DNA of 64,000 nt from UBA1876 sp003446665 (GTDB taxonomy: Bacteria > Synergistota > Synergistia > Synergistales > Thermovirgaceae), in the NCBI GenBank assembly GCA_040616305.1, contig CP159918.1, positions 1,488,001 through 1,552,000 of the forward strand, written 5' to 3'. The notes under the pieces were generated by a model that saw only the letters and a program-made list of their open reading frames with translations, made no database searches and was not told the DNA's origin. Shown here one piece after another: positions 42,649 to 51,515 of this stretch (its first letter is position 1; every line of letters starts with the position of its first letter). A program made the position numbers and the translations under genes.

Positions 42649-43137
42649 TATTTTTTCGCCCCCTGCAAGCGAGAGATCTCCCCTTTTCGGGGAGGTTATA
42701 CCGGTCTGGAATTTGGATTTCCCAGTCTCCCGCAGACGTCACCTCCGTCGGATTTCCGGCATCCTGTCTTTTAAAGGCTGTCTTCAAGCGATCCATAAAA
42801 CAAAAGACCCGCGTAAAGCCTCGTGGCTTCTTTTGCGAGGTCTCGGACCGATGAATCTCAGGGGGCGGAAATCGGCGCCTCGTCGGCGCTCGCATCCTTG
42901 TCAAAAATGCCGGATAACCCCTGTTCTGCGTTTCTTTGCGGATAATATCACTCTTACGGTAAAATACAAGTCCGCAGTTTGTGCGTCAATCCGCGGGATA
43001 TGCTATCGAATCCTTCAAAAAATCTACAGGCCCGCGAATCGATCAAAGCATTTTGACACGATAGATTAGAAAAACCCGATCGCCTACATGATTTCTGAAT
43101 CATTTGCAAACATGGCCTTTTTGGGGAGAGTGGCAAA
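42649..43137. other. 489-bp divergent intergenic region with leader hairpin
   Basis: It separates the minus-strand ATP-grasp unit from the plus-strand SLH-NAGPA gene and must hold both promoters. On the minus strand a strong hairpin CTCCCC/GGGGAG (about 42685-42701) lies 40-50 bases before the first ATP-grasp start, and the preceding 200 bases contain several short complementary segments. I do not recognise a riboswitch family (lysine, T-box, SAM and glycine hallmarks were looked for). An out-of-frame ORF of 130 codons runs through it but lacks a ribosome site. Confidence 0.5.
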
Positions 43138-44871
43138 TTGAAGATAAAGATATCCGTATATCTTTGGATCGTAGCAACAATAATTTTCCTAGCTGTCCCG
43201 CAGGCTGAAGCCGGTGCGGTGACCAGGGGTGAGCTTATCTCGGTAATCGTCACGACACTCGAACTGCCCCTGTGGTCGGGAAACAAGTACTTCAAAGACG
43301 TATCTCCTTCACATCCTCATGCAAGAGCCATCGAATCGGCAGCCGCTCAGGGAATTCTACAACCGACGGAAAAGTTCTACCCCGATATTGAAGCATCGAG
43401 GGCGGAAACCCTCTTGTATGCTTTAAGGAGCCTGGGGCTGTCACGTGAAGCGTCGATCCTCGGCAATCTTCCCTTCCAAAGGCATCAAGGTCTCCCAGAG
43501 TACATACAACCTTACTTTCGCATCGCCGAAAGTATTACCCCCCTGCCTCCGGAAGTTTTCCTGTCTGAACCGAAAGATGTCTTGCAAAGGGAAGATCTGG
43601 CTTCCTTCAGGCAATGGCTTTTGTCATGCAGGAATAACCTTTTGTGGGAGGAGCACTTTAAAGGCAGCAGGACCACATTGATCCTCCACAGGGAAAACGC
43701 TGGAAGGCCACCGGCCAGCTGGGCGATACAGGCTGGGACCTTTCCTGTTGAATCGCCCGAGGCCCCGGCGCTTTTGTCGAAACTCAAGTCACGAGGGCTG
43801 CCATGCGTTATCGATGAACGGCCTTCGGGCAGGGTGGTTCTCGTGGGGCCTTTTCTTCATTATGTGGAAGCCTGGGCAAAGACAGACCTGGTTAAAGACA
43901 TCGGAACGACTCGAATTGTATCCTTCGAAGATCGGCCTTCCGGGGCCCTTTTCTGGAGCGCAATCGTGACCGATATCAACCGGGAAATGCCAAGGATTGT
44001 CACGGCAGGGGAAATTGCCGGGCGCAAGCAGCCTTTGTCTTGGATCGCGCAAAACTCCGGCGCCGAGGGAGCCGTCAACGGCGGATTCTTCAATGGAGTC
44101 CACATAATAGGCAGCCTTGTAACAAGGGGCTTCCCCGTCAGCGGCCCCTGGGAAGAACGTTCGGCCATCGGATGGGACAACGATGGAACATTCCATTTCG
44201 GATCAGGATGGTTCAGGGCAATTCTCCGCTCCGGCGAAGAGGTGCTTGAGATAAACAGGTTCAACATGGCGCCCGGATCCAACGAGGCAGCCTTGTATTC
44301 CCCCCATATTTGGTACTTCGCTACGGGCATCCCCGACGATGCCACCGAGGGGAAGGTGACTTCGGAAAAACTCCAGGAAATCAAGGGTGCCCACCTGTCG
44401 AACCATTTCGTGCCTCGCGACGGGTATCTCGTTATAGCCCGCGGCTTTTCGGCCAACAAGTTGCGACGATTTGCCAAGGGCGAAAGCGTAAAAATCGAAC
44501 TTCACTGGCAGGAAGAAAACTTCAAAAAGTGCACCGAGGTACTCCAGGCAGGCCCCATGTTGCTCCTTGACGGCAAACGCGCCCTGACCCCTGAAGGTTT
44601 TTCTGAAAGTGTCATCAGGGGACGACACCCCAGGTCCATTGTGGGAACCGACGGGGAAAGCCTCTGGTGGATCGTAGTCGACGGGCGCGACTCATGGCAT
44701 AGCCGTGGATGCACCCTTGAAGAAGCAGTATCCCTGGCTTCCGACCTGGGCCTCCGGGACGCTTTGAACCTGGACGGCGGCGGTTCTTCCACTATGTGGT
44801 GGCAGGGATCGATCGTCAACAGTCCTTCGGGTAACGCTGAACGACCATTGCCCTACGCCGTCGTCTTCTGA
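43138..44871 (+). CDS. Secreted SLH-SPOR-phosphodiester glycosidase (NAGPA) protein
   Basis: This encodes 577 residues. TTG start at 43138, nine bases after GGGGAG; no better ATG exists. A signal peptide (residues 1-25, ending AEAGA) leads into SLH-like repeats (VTRGELISVIV, YFKDVSPSHPHARAIESAAAQGILQ, RAETLLYALRS), which anchor proteins to cell-wall or outer-membrane structures. A SPOR-like stretch follows near 200 (WAIQAGTFPVE...VGPF). From about 285 the protein is a phosphodiester glycosidase/NAGPA domain with GAVNGGFF near 320 and the C-terminal NLDGGGSSTMW. Such domains hydrolyse phosphodiester-linked sugars and are common in peptidoglycan-related proteins. Confidence 0.88.
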   Translation: MKIKISVYLWIVATIIFLAVPQAEAGAVTRGELISVIVTTLELPLWSGNKYFKDVSPSHPHARAIESAAAQGILQPTEKFYPDIEASRAETLLYALRSLGLSREASILGNLPFQRHQGLPEYIQPYFRIAESITPLPPEVFLSEPKDVLQREDLASFRQWLLSCRNNLLWEEHFKGSRTTLILHRENAGRPPASWAIQAGTFPVESPEAPALLSKLKSRGLPCVIDERPSGRVVLVGPFLHYVEAWAKTDLVKDIGTTRIVSFEDRPSGALFWSAIVTDINREMPRIVTAGEIAGRKQPLSWIAQNSGAEGAVNGGFFNGVHIIGSLVTRGFPVSGPWEERSAIGWDNDGTFHFGSGWFRAILRSGEEVLEINRFNMAPGSNEAALYSPHIWYFATGIPDDATEGKVTSEKLQEIKGAHLSNHFVPRDGYLVIARGFSANKLRRFAKGESVKIELHWQEENFKKCTEVLQAGPMLLLDGKRALTPEGFSESVIRGRHPRSIVGTDGESLWWIVVDGRDSWHSRGCTLEEAVSLASDLGLRDALNLDGGGSSTMWWQGSIVNSPSGNAERPLPYAVVF

Positions 44872-45734
44872 AACCCGGAGCCTGGTTGTTCCTTGATCCA
44901 AACATCCCGCTGGGGGAAAGGTATGACTATACCTTCGCGGTCGAAAGCCTCTTTAAGGCGAAGCCGGTATTCGCGACCCACGAACCACTGCTCACCTGGC
45001 ATCGTTTTTATAAGGGCCCTCAAATTTATGGAGCTGTCGGCAAATTCCAGAATACCCTGGATTGACGCGTCTTCCATGATCTTGTCAGGGTAATCCTCCT
45101 TCAGCTTGCCGGCTACTTCCTCCATGACAGCAAGGGCCTTCCGCACGTCCGTGCTGTAAGAAACACCAACAACCACCTTTGCCTGCGACCAGTTTTTTGT
45201 CGCATTTACCAGTTCGCCTACATTACCGTTCGGGATAATGATGTAGTTTCCGTCAAGGTCTGTAAGATGGGTAGTTCGGAGTGTGAATCGCTCCACGGTA
45301 CCGAAATATTCGCCGATCTTGACCACATCCCCTACGGCATAGTGGTCCTCCATAATGACGAAAATACCATTGAGGAAATCGCGAATGATATTTTGCGCTG
45401 CGAGAGATATAGCCAGTCCCGCGATCCCGACACCAGTCAGAACAGGCATGATGTTTATGCCGATGCTGCTTAAAAACATCAGTACCGCAAAAATAATCAG
45501 CACTATCCTGAGAATATCAAGAGAAAGTTTTTTTAGGGTCCCCAGTCGTTTTATCCTTGCCTCCCTTTCGTGCTTCTCCAGTTTGTGTGTCTTGTTCCTG
45601 CGTATCATTGCCATAGCCTGGTCAAAAACCTTGCCCAAAAGGTGTCGCAAGAGGCGGTCGGCGATAAAATATCCAATGATTATCAGTATAGGTTGTACCC
45701 ACTTGAATCCCAGGATTATTCTGAAAGAATCCAT
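44853..45734 (-). CDS. Mechanosensitive ion channel, MscS family
   Basis: This 293-residue small MscS-type channel has a first TM at about 13-28, a charged stretch (MIRRNKTHKLEKHEREARIKR), then TM2/TM3 with the pore helix GVGIAGLAISLAAQNIIRDF near 95-115, the beta domain VVKIGEYFGTVERFTLRTTHL, and a C-terminal alpha/beta cage. It opens under membrane tension to release solutes on osmotic downshift. The C-terminus overlaps the 3' end of the convergent NAGPA gene by 19 bp. Confidence 0.95.
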   Translation of the reverse strand: MDSFRIILGFKWVQPILIIIGYFIADRLLRHLLGKVFDQAMAMIRRNKTHKLEKHEREARIKRLGTLKKLSLDILRIVLIIFAVLMFLSSIGINIMPVLTGVGIAGLAISLAAQNIIRDFLNGIFVIMEDHYAVGDVVKIGEYFGTVERFTLRTTHLTDLDGNYIIIPNGNVGELVNATKNWSQAKVVVGVSYSTDVRKALAVMEEVAGKLKEDYPDKIMEDASIQGILEFADSSINLRALIKTMPGEQWFVGREYRLRLKEAFDREGIVIPFPQRDVWIKEQPGSGFQKTTA

Positions 45735-45856
45735 TTAAACTCACTCCTATCGGCAGGGTGTTTTCAATACAATACAATACCATTTACCCCGGTTTTTATG
45801 ACAAAATTACCTTGTCGGATCGAAAAAAACTTGTAATCAAGAGAGGAGGCAAAAAA

Positions 45857-46168
45857 ATGGGCAAAGTCGTGGCGGAAGTCATAATAGTCCCTTACGGAAC
45901 CGGGACCCCAAGCCTCAGTCGTTACGTCGCAGACGTGGAAAGGGTTTTAAAAAGCTATAATCTGAAGACGATGCTTACTCCCATGGGGACAATCCTGGAA
46001 GGAGACCTGGACACCGTCCTCGAGGCCGTGAAAGCCGCTCATCAGGTCCCCTTCGAATCCGGCGCCTTGCGTGTAGGGACGACGATACGCATTGATGAAC
46101 GCAGGGACAAGGAGCTCGACATGTTCGAAAAGGTAAAATCCGTGGAGGAAAAATTGCGTACTGAATAA
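45857..46168 (+). CDS. MTH1187/YkoF-type thiamine-binding family protein
   Basis: This is a 103-residue protein, ATG 45857 behind GAGAGGAGG. It has the compact ferredoxin-like fold of the MTH1187/YqgV (thiamine-binding, formerly DUF77) family: VVAEVIIVPYGTGTPSLSRYVADVERVL, then MGTILEGDLDTVLEAVKAAH and VGTTIRIDERRDK. Members bind thiamine or related ligands and form tetramers; exact role unknown. It stands alone on the plus strand and shares a bidirectional terminator with the convergent nhaC. Confidence 0.85.
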   Translation: MGKVVAEVIIVPYGTGTPSLSRYVADVERVLKSYNLKTMLTPMGTILEGDLDTVLEAVKAAHQVPFESGALRVGTTIRIDERRDKELDMFEKVKSVEEKLRTE

Positions 46169-46223
46169 GCTTTTGACAGGCGTATGTTTTTGAAACAATC
46201 CACAGTGCACCTCAAGCACCAAA

Positions 46224-47792
46224 ATTAAAGAAGGCGGGAGGTATCCCTCCCGCCTTTCGCATAACCAATAGCTCCCAGAAGGTTCTCCGCAGTTACGGCT
46301 TCTCTTTGGCGACCACGTCTCCGCCTTCGGCAGTACGCCAGTAGATGCCGATCTTCATGTAGGACATGACGATAGACACGATGGGGTTCAGGTAGTTCAA
46401 AAACGCGTAGGGAACATAGGCCAAAGTCGGAACACCCAAAACGCTGCTCTGGTACGCACCGCAGGTGTTCCAGGGAACAAGAACCGACGTCAGCGTTCCA
46501 GAATCCTCGGTAGCCCTCGAAAGCATCCGTGGCGCAAGGCCCTTCTCCTCGAAGGCCATCTTGAACATCCTGCCCGGAATGACCAAAGAAAGATACTGGT
46601 CGCCCAAAAACAGGTTCGCAACAAAACAGGAGACTATGACCGAGGCCATCATGCCTCCAACCGTCTTCACCGACTTCATCAGCGAGTGCACGATCACTTC
46701 AAGAAATCCACAGGCTTCCATGACGCCACCGAAGAAAAGTGCACAGAATATAAGCGAAATCGTCCACATCATCGAATCGAGTCCGCCTCGCGTCAGAAGG
46801 TCGCTCAATATGCCGCCGACCTCGCTGGCCATCTCCGGCGCCATGGTCAGATCGTTCTGGCTCAAAAGCGACAGCAGCGCATCCCCCTCCGCTCCGGCAA
46901 TCTCCCCCGAAAGCAGAGCCTCATAGCCGTAGTGCACAGCGTTTATTATGTCGGCAAGTCCGTGGCCCTGGAAAACAGACATGATAACAGCAAGAATCAC
47001 ACCGGTAAAAAGACCAGGAATAGCCGGCGTCTTGCGCACAGCCAACGCTATGACCACCACCGGAGGAAGAAATCCTATTATGCTGATGGGAAACTCCGCC
47101 TTCAGCATGGTCTGAAGCGCGTCGATCTTCTCCGCGTCAAGCGTACCCCCACCGTACTTCATGCCCATGAAAATCGTAATCGCCGCCACTATCAGGTAGG
47201 TCGGACCCGTGGACCAGACCATGGCCCTGATGTGGTCGAACAGGTTCGCTCCCGCCACAGCCGGCGCAAGGTTCGTCGTGTCCGACAATGGCGACATCTT
47301 GTCTCCAAAGTACGCACCGGAAATTATGATGCCCGCCGACACCGGCGCGGGTATACCAAGACCAAAACCAATGCCCATGAGCGCCACACCGACCGTACCA
47401 GACGTGGTCCAGGACGAACCCGTCGCAAGAGAAACTATGGAACAGATCAAAAGCGTGGCAAGAAGAAAAATACCCGGGGAAAGAATCGACAGACCATAGT
47501 AAATCAACGTCGGCACAACACCGCTTTGGATCCAGATGCCTATGACCATCCCTATGATCATCAGAATCACTATCGCCTGCAGCGCCACCGCTATGGCGTT
47601 AAGCGCGCCCTCTTCTATCTCCGACCAGGGTTTCTTCAACACGATAAGACCCACGCAGCACACCACTACCGCTGATATCACTATCGGTATATGGGCGTCT
47701 ACTCCAAGCGCCAATACTCCATAGCTGATGATCACCGCCGCTACGGCAAACACACCAACCGATAATCCCAAACTCGGTCTTACCTGATCCTT
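46224..47792. repeat. 1569-bp direct repeat, copy 1 (nhaC plus terminator)
   Basis: It is nearly identical to 49938-51506 with the same length and orientation and no visible indel. Identity starts at ATTAAAGAAGGCGGG and ends at TACCTGATCCTT, just inside the gene's second codons; outside these points the sequences differ completely. Confidence 0.92.
46231..46256. terminator. Bidirectional terminator shared by nhaC copy 1 and the thiamine-binding gene
   Basis: An 11-bp perfect stem AAGGCGGGAGG/CCTCCCGCCTT with a 4-base loop. T-rich flanks occur on both strands (CTTTAATTTT on the minus strand). Confidence 0.85.
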
Positions 47793-47804
47793 TTTTTCAC
47801 TCAT
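46293..47804 (-). CDS. nhaC: Na+/H+ antiporter NhaC family protein, copy 1
   Basis: This 503-residue protein has about 11-12 hydrophobic segments. It has typical NhaC family motifs such as SGAYFGDKMSPLSDTTNLAPA near residue 170 and the late LVPWNTCGAYQSSVLGVPT near 450. The family exchanges sodium for protons, and some members exchange organic acids (MleN) or other substrates. It differs from copy 2 at about ten positions, mostly conservative, including Ser/Ala in EDSGTLT, Tyr/Phe in CGAYQSS, and the first codons (MSEKKDQV versus MSAKDQV). It lies downstream of kamA and a small membrane protein, same strand, with a 196-bp leader. Confidence 0.93.
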   Translation of the reverse strand: MSEKKDQVRPSLGLSVGVFAVAAVIISYGVLALGVDAHIPIVISAVVVCCVGLIVLKKPWSEIEEGALNAIAVALQAIVILMIIGMVIGIWIQSGVVPTLIYYGLSILSPGIFLLATLLICSIVSLATGSSWTTSGTVGVALMGIGFGLGIPAPVSAGIIISGAYFGDKMSPLSDTTNLAPAVAGANLFDHIRAMVWSTGPTYLIVAAITIFMGMKYGGGTLDAEKIDALQTMLKAEFPISIIGFLPPVVVIALAVRKTPAIPGLFTGVILAVIMSVFQGHGLADIINAVHYGYEALLSGEIAGAEGDALLSLLSQNDLTMAPEMASEVGGILSDLLTRGGLDSMMWTISLIFCALFFGGVMEACGFLEVIVHSLMKSVKTVGGMMASVIVSCFVANLFLGDQYLSLVIPGRMFKMAFEEKGLAPRMLSRATEDSGTLTSVLVPWNTCGAYQSSVLGVPTLAYVPYAFLNYLNPIVSIVMSYMKIGIYWRTAEGGDVVAKEKP

Positions 47805-48000
47805 AACCTTGATAAAACCTCCTTTCGTTCGTTACAAAAAAACAGGCTTACAAGAAAATCCTACGCTTCTTCCCGGTTCTCAGCTTTTTCATATCACTCC
47901 TCTCGCATTGCCGCTTTAACATGAACTATCTATTGAATCATGCCGCTTTCACTATAAAGAGCACTTACAAGCAAGTCAAGTTAAATAGCATCAGCCGGAG

Positions 48001-48417
48001 TTATTTATCCTCTAGTACGGCGATTTCGATTTCAGGCCTATATTTGCCCAGAATCTCCCTCAGTTTGAATTCATCCTCAGCATTGAACAGAACCTTCCAC
48101 CCGGTTATGTCCTTTTCAAAAAACGCCATCATCCTGGTCCCGCGTTTCGCGAGCCCGACATACTGTACATCCTGCCACCCAAGTACTGACCGGTTTTTTC
48201 TGATCCAGCTCCCGGTTTCTTTTACTATGCCTTCTTCGGAAAGATAAATCCTTTTCGTATAACCTGATATATAAAGCACTATTACTCCTACAAGCACCGT
48301 GTAAAAGGCAAAGGTTCTAATACCGTCAACAATGAGCAAAAACCCTACTATTAAGGCCGCCCATTTCATCCAATTCGGGAAAGGTGTTTTAGACTGTGAT
48401 TCCAGCAGTTCCGCCAT
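48001..48417 (-). CDS. Small membrane protein with PH-like domain
   Basis: This encodes 138 residues, ATG 48417 eight bases after GGAGG; the frame extends upstream to 48468. Two hydrophobic segments (about 16-30 and 34-50) are followed by a soluble part with the pattern of a bacterial PH domain (IYLSEEGIVKETGSWIRKNRSVLGWQDVQYVGL...). The function of such proteins is unknown. It lies between the kamA terminator and nhaC copy 1. Confidence 0.75.
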   Translation of the reverse strand: MAELLESQSKTPFPNWMKWAALIVGFLLIVDGIRTFAFYTVLVGVIVLYISGYTKRIYLSEEGIVKETGSWIRKNRSVLGWQDVQYVGLAKRGTRMMAFFEKDITGWKVLFNAEDEFKLREILGKYRPEIEIAVLEDK

Positions 48418-48481
48418 CAGGACAACCTCCATTCTCGAGCCCATCCCGCTAAAAGATAAATTCGCCATCCTTAGATAAAAA

Positions 48482-48513
48482 CGAATCCGGGATTCATTTC
48501 AACCCCGGATTCG
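48482..48513 (-). terminator. Rho-independent terminator of kamA
   Basis: Stem CGAATCCGGG/CCCGGATTCG (10 bp) with a 12-base loop. On the minus strand it is followed by TTTTTATC, 20 bp after the kamA stop. Confidence 0.9.
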
Positions 48514-48532
48514 CCAATGTCATTATTTATGC

Positions 48533-49804
48533 TTAATGTTTCCCCCGTTTTCTTCTTTCGAGCCCGGCTGGTTCGAGGGATATGGCCTCGCCTTCGAAGA
48601 GCTTTATAAGGCCCTCGCGCGATAGGCTCCGCTGACGTGCCGTGTATTCCTCCCAGTGGTAGAGCTCCTCGGGATGGCTCCGGTCGTCGTCCGGCTCGGT
48701 GTAAACCGTCAATACTCCCTCGTAGTTGCGGAGTATCACCTTGCGGTCCGAACGACTCACCACGTAGTTCGGTCCCACGGGAATCTTGCCGCCACCGCCG
48801 GGCGCGTCCACTATATATAACGGCTGAGCCATGCCGGTGGTGTGGCCCCTCAGGTATTCCATGATCTGGATACCCTTGCCTACGCTGGTCCTGAAGTGCT
48901 CGATCCCTTCAGAAAGGTCGCACTGGTAGATGTAGTAGGGGTTCACTCGTATCTTCAAAAGACGCTGGTTAAGTTCACGGATGAGGTAGGGACAGTCGTT
49001 GACCCCTTTCAACAACACCGTCTGGTTGCCAAGAGGTATTCCGGCATCGGCAAGCTTCGCACATGCCTTCGATGACTCTTCCGTCACTTCCTTGGGGTGG
49101 TTGAAGTGCGTGTTGAGCCAGATAGGGTGATATTTCCGGAGCATGGAACAAAGCTTGTCGGTGATCCGCTGCGGGCATACCACGGGCGTGCGGCTACCAA
49201 TACGAACAAAGTCCACGTGCGGTATCTTCACAAGCTCGCTGATTACCCATTCGAGCATGTCCTCGTTCACCGTCAGGGGGTCGCCTCCGGATAAAAGCAC
49301 GTCCCTGAAGGTAGGCGTGTTGCGAATGTATTCTATGCCCTTTTTGATCTGGTCCTCCGTGTAGGCCTTGTCCGTCTCCCCGGCCTTGCGCCTTCTCGTG
49401 CAGTGACGGCAGTACATGCTGCACTGGTCCGTTAGTAGCAATAAACCCCTGTCGGGATAACGGTGCGTCAATCCCGGAACAGGTGAATCCACGTCCTCGT
49501 GAAGCGGGTCGTGGAGGTCGGCAGCAGACAGCTTCGTCTCAGGAAGCGTCGGCACCGCCTGCCTGCGCACCGGACAGCTCGGGTCGTCGGGGTCCATCAG
49601 GGAGGCGTAGTAAGGCGTAATCGCCATTCGGAGCTTCGTCAGGCTGTGCTCGATACGGTCGGCTTCCTCGTCATCGATATTTATCACCTGCCGAAGCTGC
49701 TCCACCGTGGTGATACGGTTGGATATCTGCCACTTCCAGTCGTTCCACTCGGCCTCCGTTACATCCTTCCACAGGGGAACCTCTTTCCATGGCCTAATGT
49801 GCAT
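48533..49804 (-). CDS. kamA: Lysine 2,3-aminomutase
   Basis: This encodes 423 residues, ATG 49804 after AAGGAGG; the frame extends further without need. The radical SAM cluster is CSMYCRHC (Cys128, Cys132, Cys135). The PLP-binding lysine is in DAPGGGGKIPVGPNYV near residue 340. The two aspartates that bind the lysine side-chain ammonium in characterised enzymes appear conserved, in YQCDLSEGIEHFRT and in VDAPGGGG; glutamate mutases replace these. So the predicted reaction is L-lysine to L-beta-lysine. No beta-lysine acetyltransferase, 5,6-aminomutase or kdd genes lie nearby. It is flanked by the two nhaC copies. Confidence 0.93.
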   Translation of the reverse strand: MHIRPWKEVPLWKDVTEAEWNDWKWQISNRITTVEQLRQVINIDDEEADRIEHSLTKLRMAITPYYASLMDPDDPSCPVRRQAVPTLPETKLSAADLHDPLHEDVDSPVPGLTHRYPDRGLLLLTDQCSMYCRHCTRRRKAGETDKAYTEDQIKKGIEYIRNTPTFRDVLLSGGDPLTVNEDMLEWVISELVKIPHVDFVRIGSRTPVVCPQRITDKLCSMLRKYHPIWLNTHFNHPKEVTEESSKACAKLADAGIPLGNQTVLLKGVNDCPYLIRELNQRLLKIRVNPYYIYQCDLSEGIEHFRTSVGKGIQIMEYLRGHTTGMAQPLYIVDAPGGGGKIPVGPNYVVSRSDRKVILRNYEGVLTVYTEPDDDRSHPEELYHWEEYTARQRSLSREGLIKLFEGEAISLEPAGLERRKRGKH

Positions 49805-49937
49805 TCGCCTTCTCCTCCTTTTGCCAAATCCACATTTATGTATGCAAGTTCTATAATTTTGAGGATACCTTCGGCATAATAGCTTGTCAAATTCTTCCAC
49901 ACAAGCTTTATTTCTGCGATTTAGTCCGTCTCGTTCT

Positions 49938-51506
49938 ATTAAAGAAGGCGGGAGGTATCCCTCCCGCCTTTCGCATAACCAATGGCTCCCAGAAGGCTCT
50001 CCGCGGTTACGGTTTCTCTTTGGCGACCACGTCTTCGCCCTCGGCAGTACGCCAGTAGATGCCGATCTTCATGTAGGACATGATTACCGACACTATGGGG
50101 TTCAGGTAGTTCAAAAACGCGTAGGGCACATACGCCAAAGTCGGAACACCCAAAACGCTGCTCTGGAAGGCTCCGCAGGTGTTCCAGGGAACAAGAACCG
50201 ACGTCAAGGTTCCAGCATCCTCGGTTGCCCTCGAAAGCATCCGTGGCGCAAGGCCCTTCTCCTCGAAGGCCATCTTGAACATCCTGCCCGGAATGACCAA
50301 AGAAAGATACTGGTCGCCCAAAAACAGGTTCGCAACAAAACAGGAGACTATGACCGAGGCCATCATGCCTCCAACCGTCTTCACCGACTTCATCAGCGAG
50401 TGCACGATCACTTCAAGAAATCCACAGGCTTCCATGACGCCACCGAAGAAAAGTGCACAGAATATAAGCGAAATCGTCCACATCATCGAATCGAGTCCGC
50501 CCCGCGTCAGAAGGTCGCTCAATATGCCGCCTACCTCGCTGGCCATCTCCGGCGCCATGGTCAGATCGTTCTGGCTCAAAAGCGACAGCAGCGCATCCCC
50601 CTCCGCTCCGGCAATCTCCCCCGAAAGCAGAGCCTCATAGCCGTAGTGCACAGCGTTTATTATGTCGGCAAGTCCGTGGCCCTGGAAAACAGACATGATA
50701 ACAGCAAGAATCACACCGGTAAAAAGACCAGGAATAGCCGGCGTCTTGCGCACAGCCAACGCTATTACCACCACCGGAGGAAGAAATCCTATTATGCTGA
50801 TGGGAAACTCCGCCTTAAGCATGGTCTGAAGCGCTTCGATCTTCTCCGCGTCAAGCGTACCCCCACCGTACTTCATGCCCATGAAAATCGTAATCACCGC
50901 CACTATCAGGTAGGTCGGACCCGTGGACCAGACCATGGCCCTGATGTGGTCGAACAGGTTCGCTCCCGCCACGGCCGGCGCAAGGTTCGTCGTGTCCGAC
51001 AATGGCGACATCTTGTCTCCAAAGTACGCACCGGAAATTATGATGCCCGCCGACACCGGCGCGGGTATACCAAGACCAAAACCAATGCCCATGAGCGCCA
51101 CACCGACCGTACCAGACGTGGTCCAGGACGAACCCGTCGCAAGAGAAACTATGGAACAGATCAAAAGCGTGGCAAGAAGAAAAATACCCGGGGAAAGAAT
51201 CGACAGACCATAGTAAATCAACGTCGGCACAACACCGCTTTGGATCCAGATGCCTATGACCATCCCTATGATCATCAGAATCACTATCGCCTGCAGCGCC
51301 ACCGCTATGGCGTTAAGCGCGCCCTCTTCTATCTCCGACCAGGGTTTCTTCAACACGATAAGACCCACGCAGCACACCACTACCGCCGATATCACTATCG
51401 GTATATGGGCGTCTACTCCAAGCGCCAATACTCCATAGCTGATGATCACCGCCGCTACGGCAAACACACCAACCGATAATCCCAAACTCGGTCTTACCTG
51501 ATCCTT
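49938..51506. repeat. 1569-bp direct repeat, copy 2 (nhaC plus terminator)
   Basis: Second copy of the repeat at 46224-47792, same orientation and length. It ends at the same base of the gene start. Confidence 0.92.
49945..49970 (-). terminator. Terminator of nhaC copy 2
   Basis: The same 11-bp stem hairpin as at 46231-46256, here followed on the minus strand by CTTTAATAG, separating nhaC copy 2 from kamA. Confidence 0.8.
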
Positions 51507-51515
51507 GGCTGACAT
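50007..51515 (-). CDS. nhaC: Na+/H+ antiporter NhaC family protein, copy 2
   Basis: This 502-residue near-twin of copy 1 is identical over long stretches, including all membrane segments and the DKMSPLSDTTNL motif. Differences include Val for Ala in LIVAVIT, Glu for Asp in EKIEALQ, and Ala for Ser in EDAGTLT. The start ATG 51515 follows GGGGGATGAT; the 5' leader is unrelated to that of copy 1, so the two may be controlled differently. It is upstream of kamA on the same strand but separated by a terminator. Confidence 0.93.
   Translation of the reverse strand: MSAKDQVRPSLGLSVGVFAVAAVIISYGVLALGVDAHIPIVISAVVVCCVGLIVLKKPWSEIEEGALNAIAVALQAIVILMIIGMVIGIWIQSGVVPTLIYYGLSILSPGIFLLATLLICSIVSLATGSSWTTSGTVGVALMGIGFGLGIPAPVSAGIIISGAYFGDKMSPLSDTTNLAPAVAGANLFDHIRAMVWSTGPTYLIVAVITIFMGMKYGGGTLDAEKIEALQTMLKAEFPISIIGFLPPVVVIALAVRKTPAIPGLFTGVILAVIMSVFQGHGLADIINAVHYGYEALLSGEIAGAEGDALLSLLSQNDLTMAPEMASEVGGILSDLLTRGGLDSMMWTISLIFCALFFGGVMEACGFLEVIVHSLMKSVKTVGGMMASVIVSCFVANLFLGDQYLSLVIPGRMFKMAFEEKGLAPRMLSRATEDAGTLTSVLVPWNTCGAFQSSVLGVPTLAYVPYAFLNYLNPIVSVIMSYMKIGIYWRTAEGEDVVAKEKP

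Noticed and set aside
42512..42904. A 130-codon minus-strand ORF before the ATP-grasp genes, considered as a precursor peptide
   Set aside because: No ribosome site at any start, and it runs out of frame into the ligase gene. The region is kept as a leader of unknown type.
48533..49804. Alternative reading of kamA as glutamate 2,3-aminomutase
   Set aside because: The two aspartates used to bind lysine appear conserved, in YQCDLS and VDAPGGGG.
46686..51479. Long arginine/histidine-rich plus-strand ORFs opposite both nhaC genes
   Set aside because: Both copies show the same antisense frame, which only reflects the repeated nhaC sequence.
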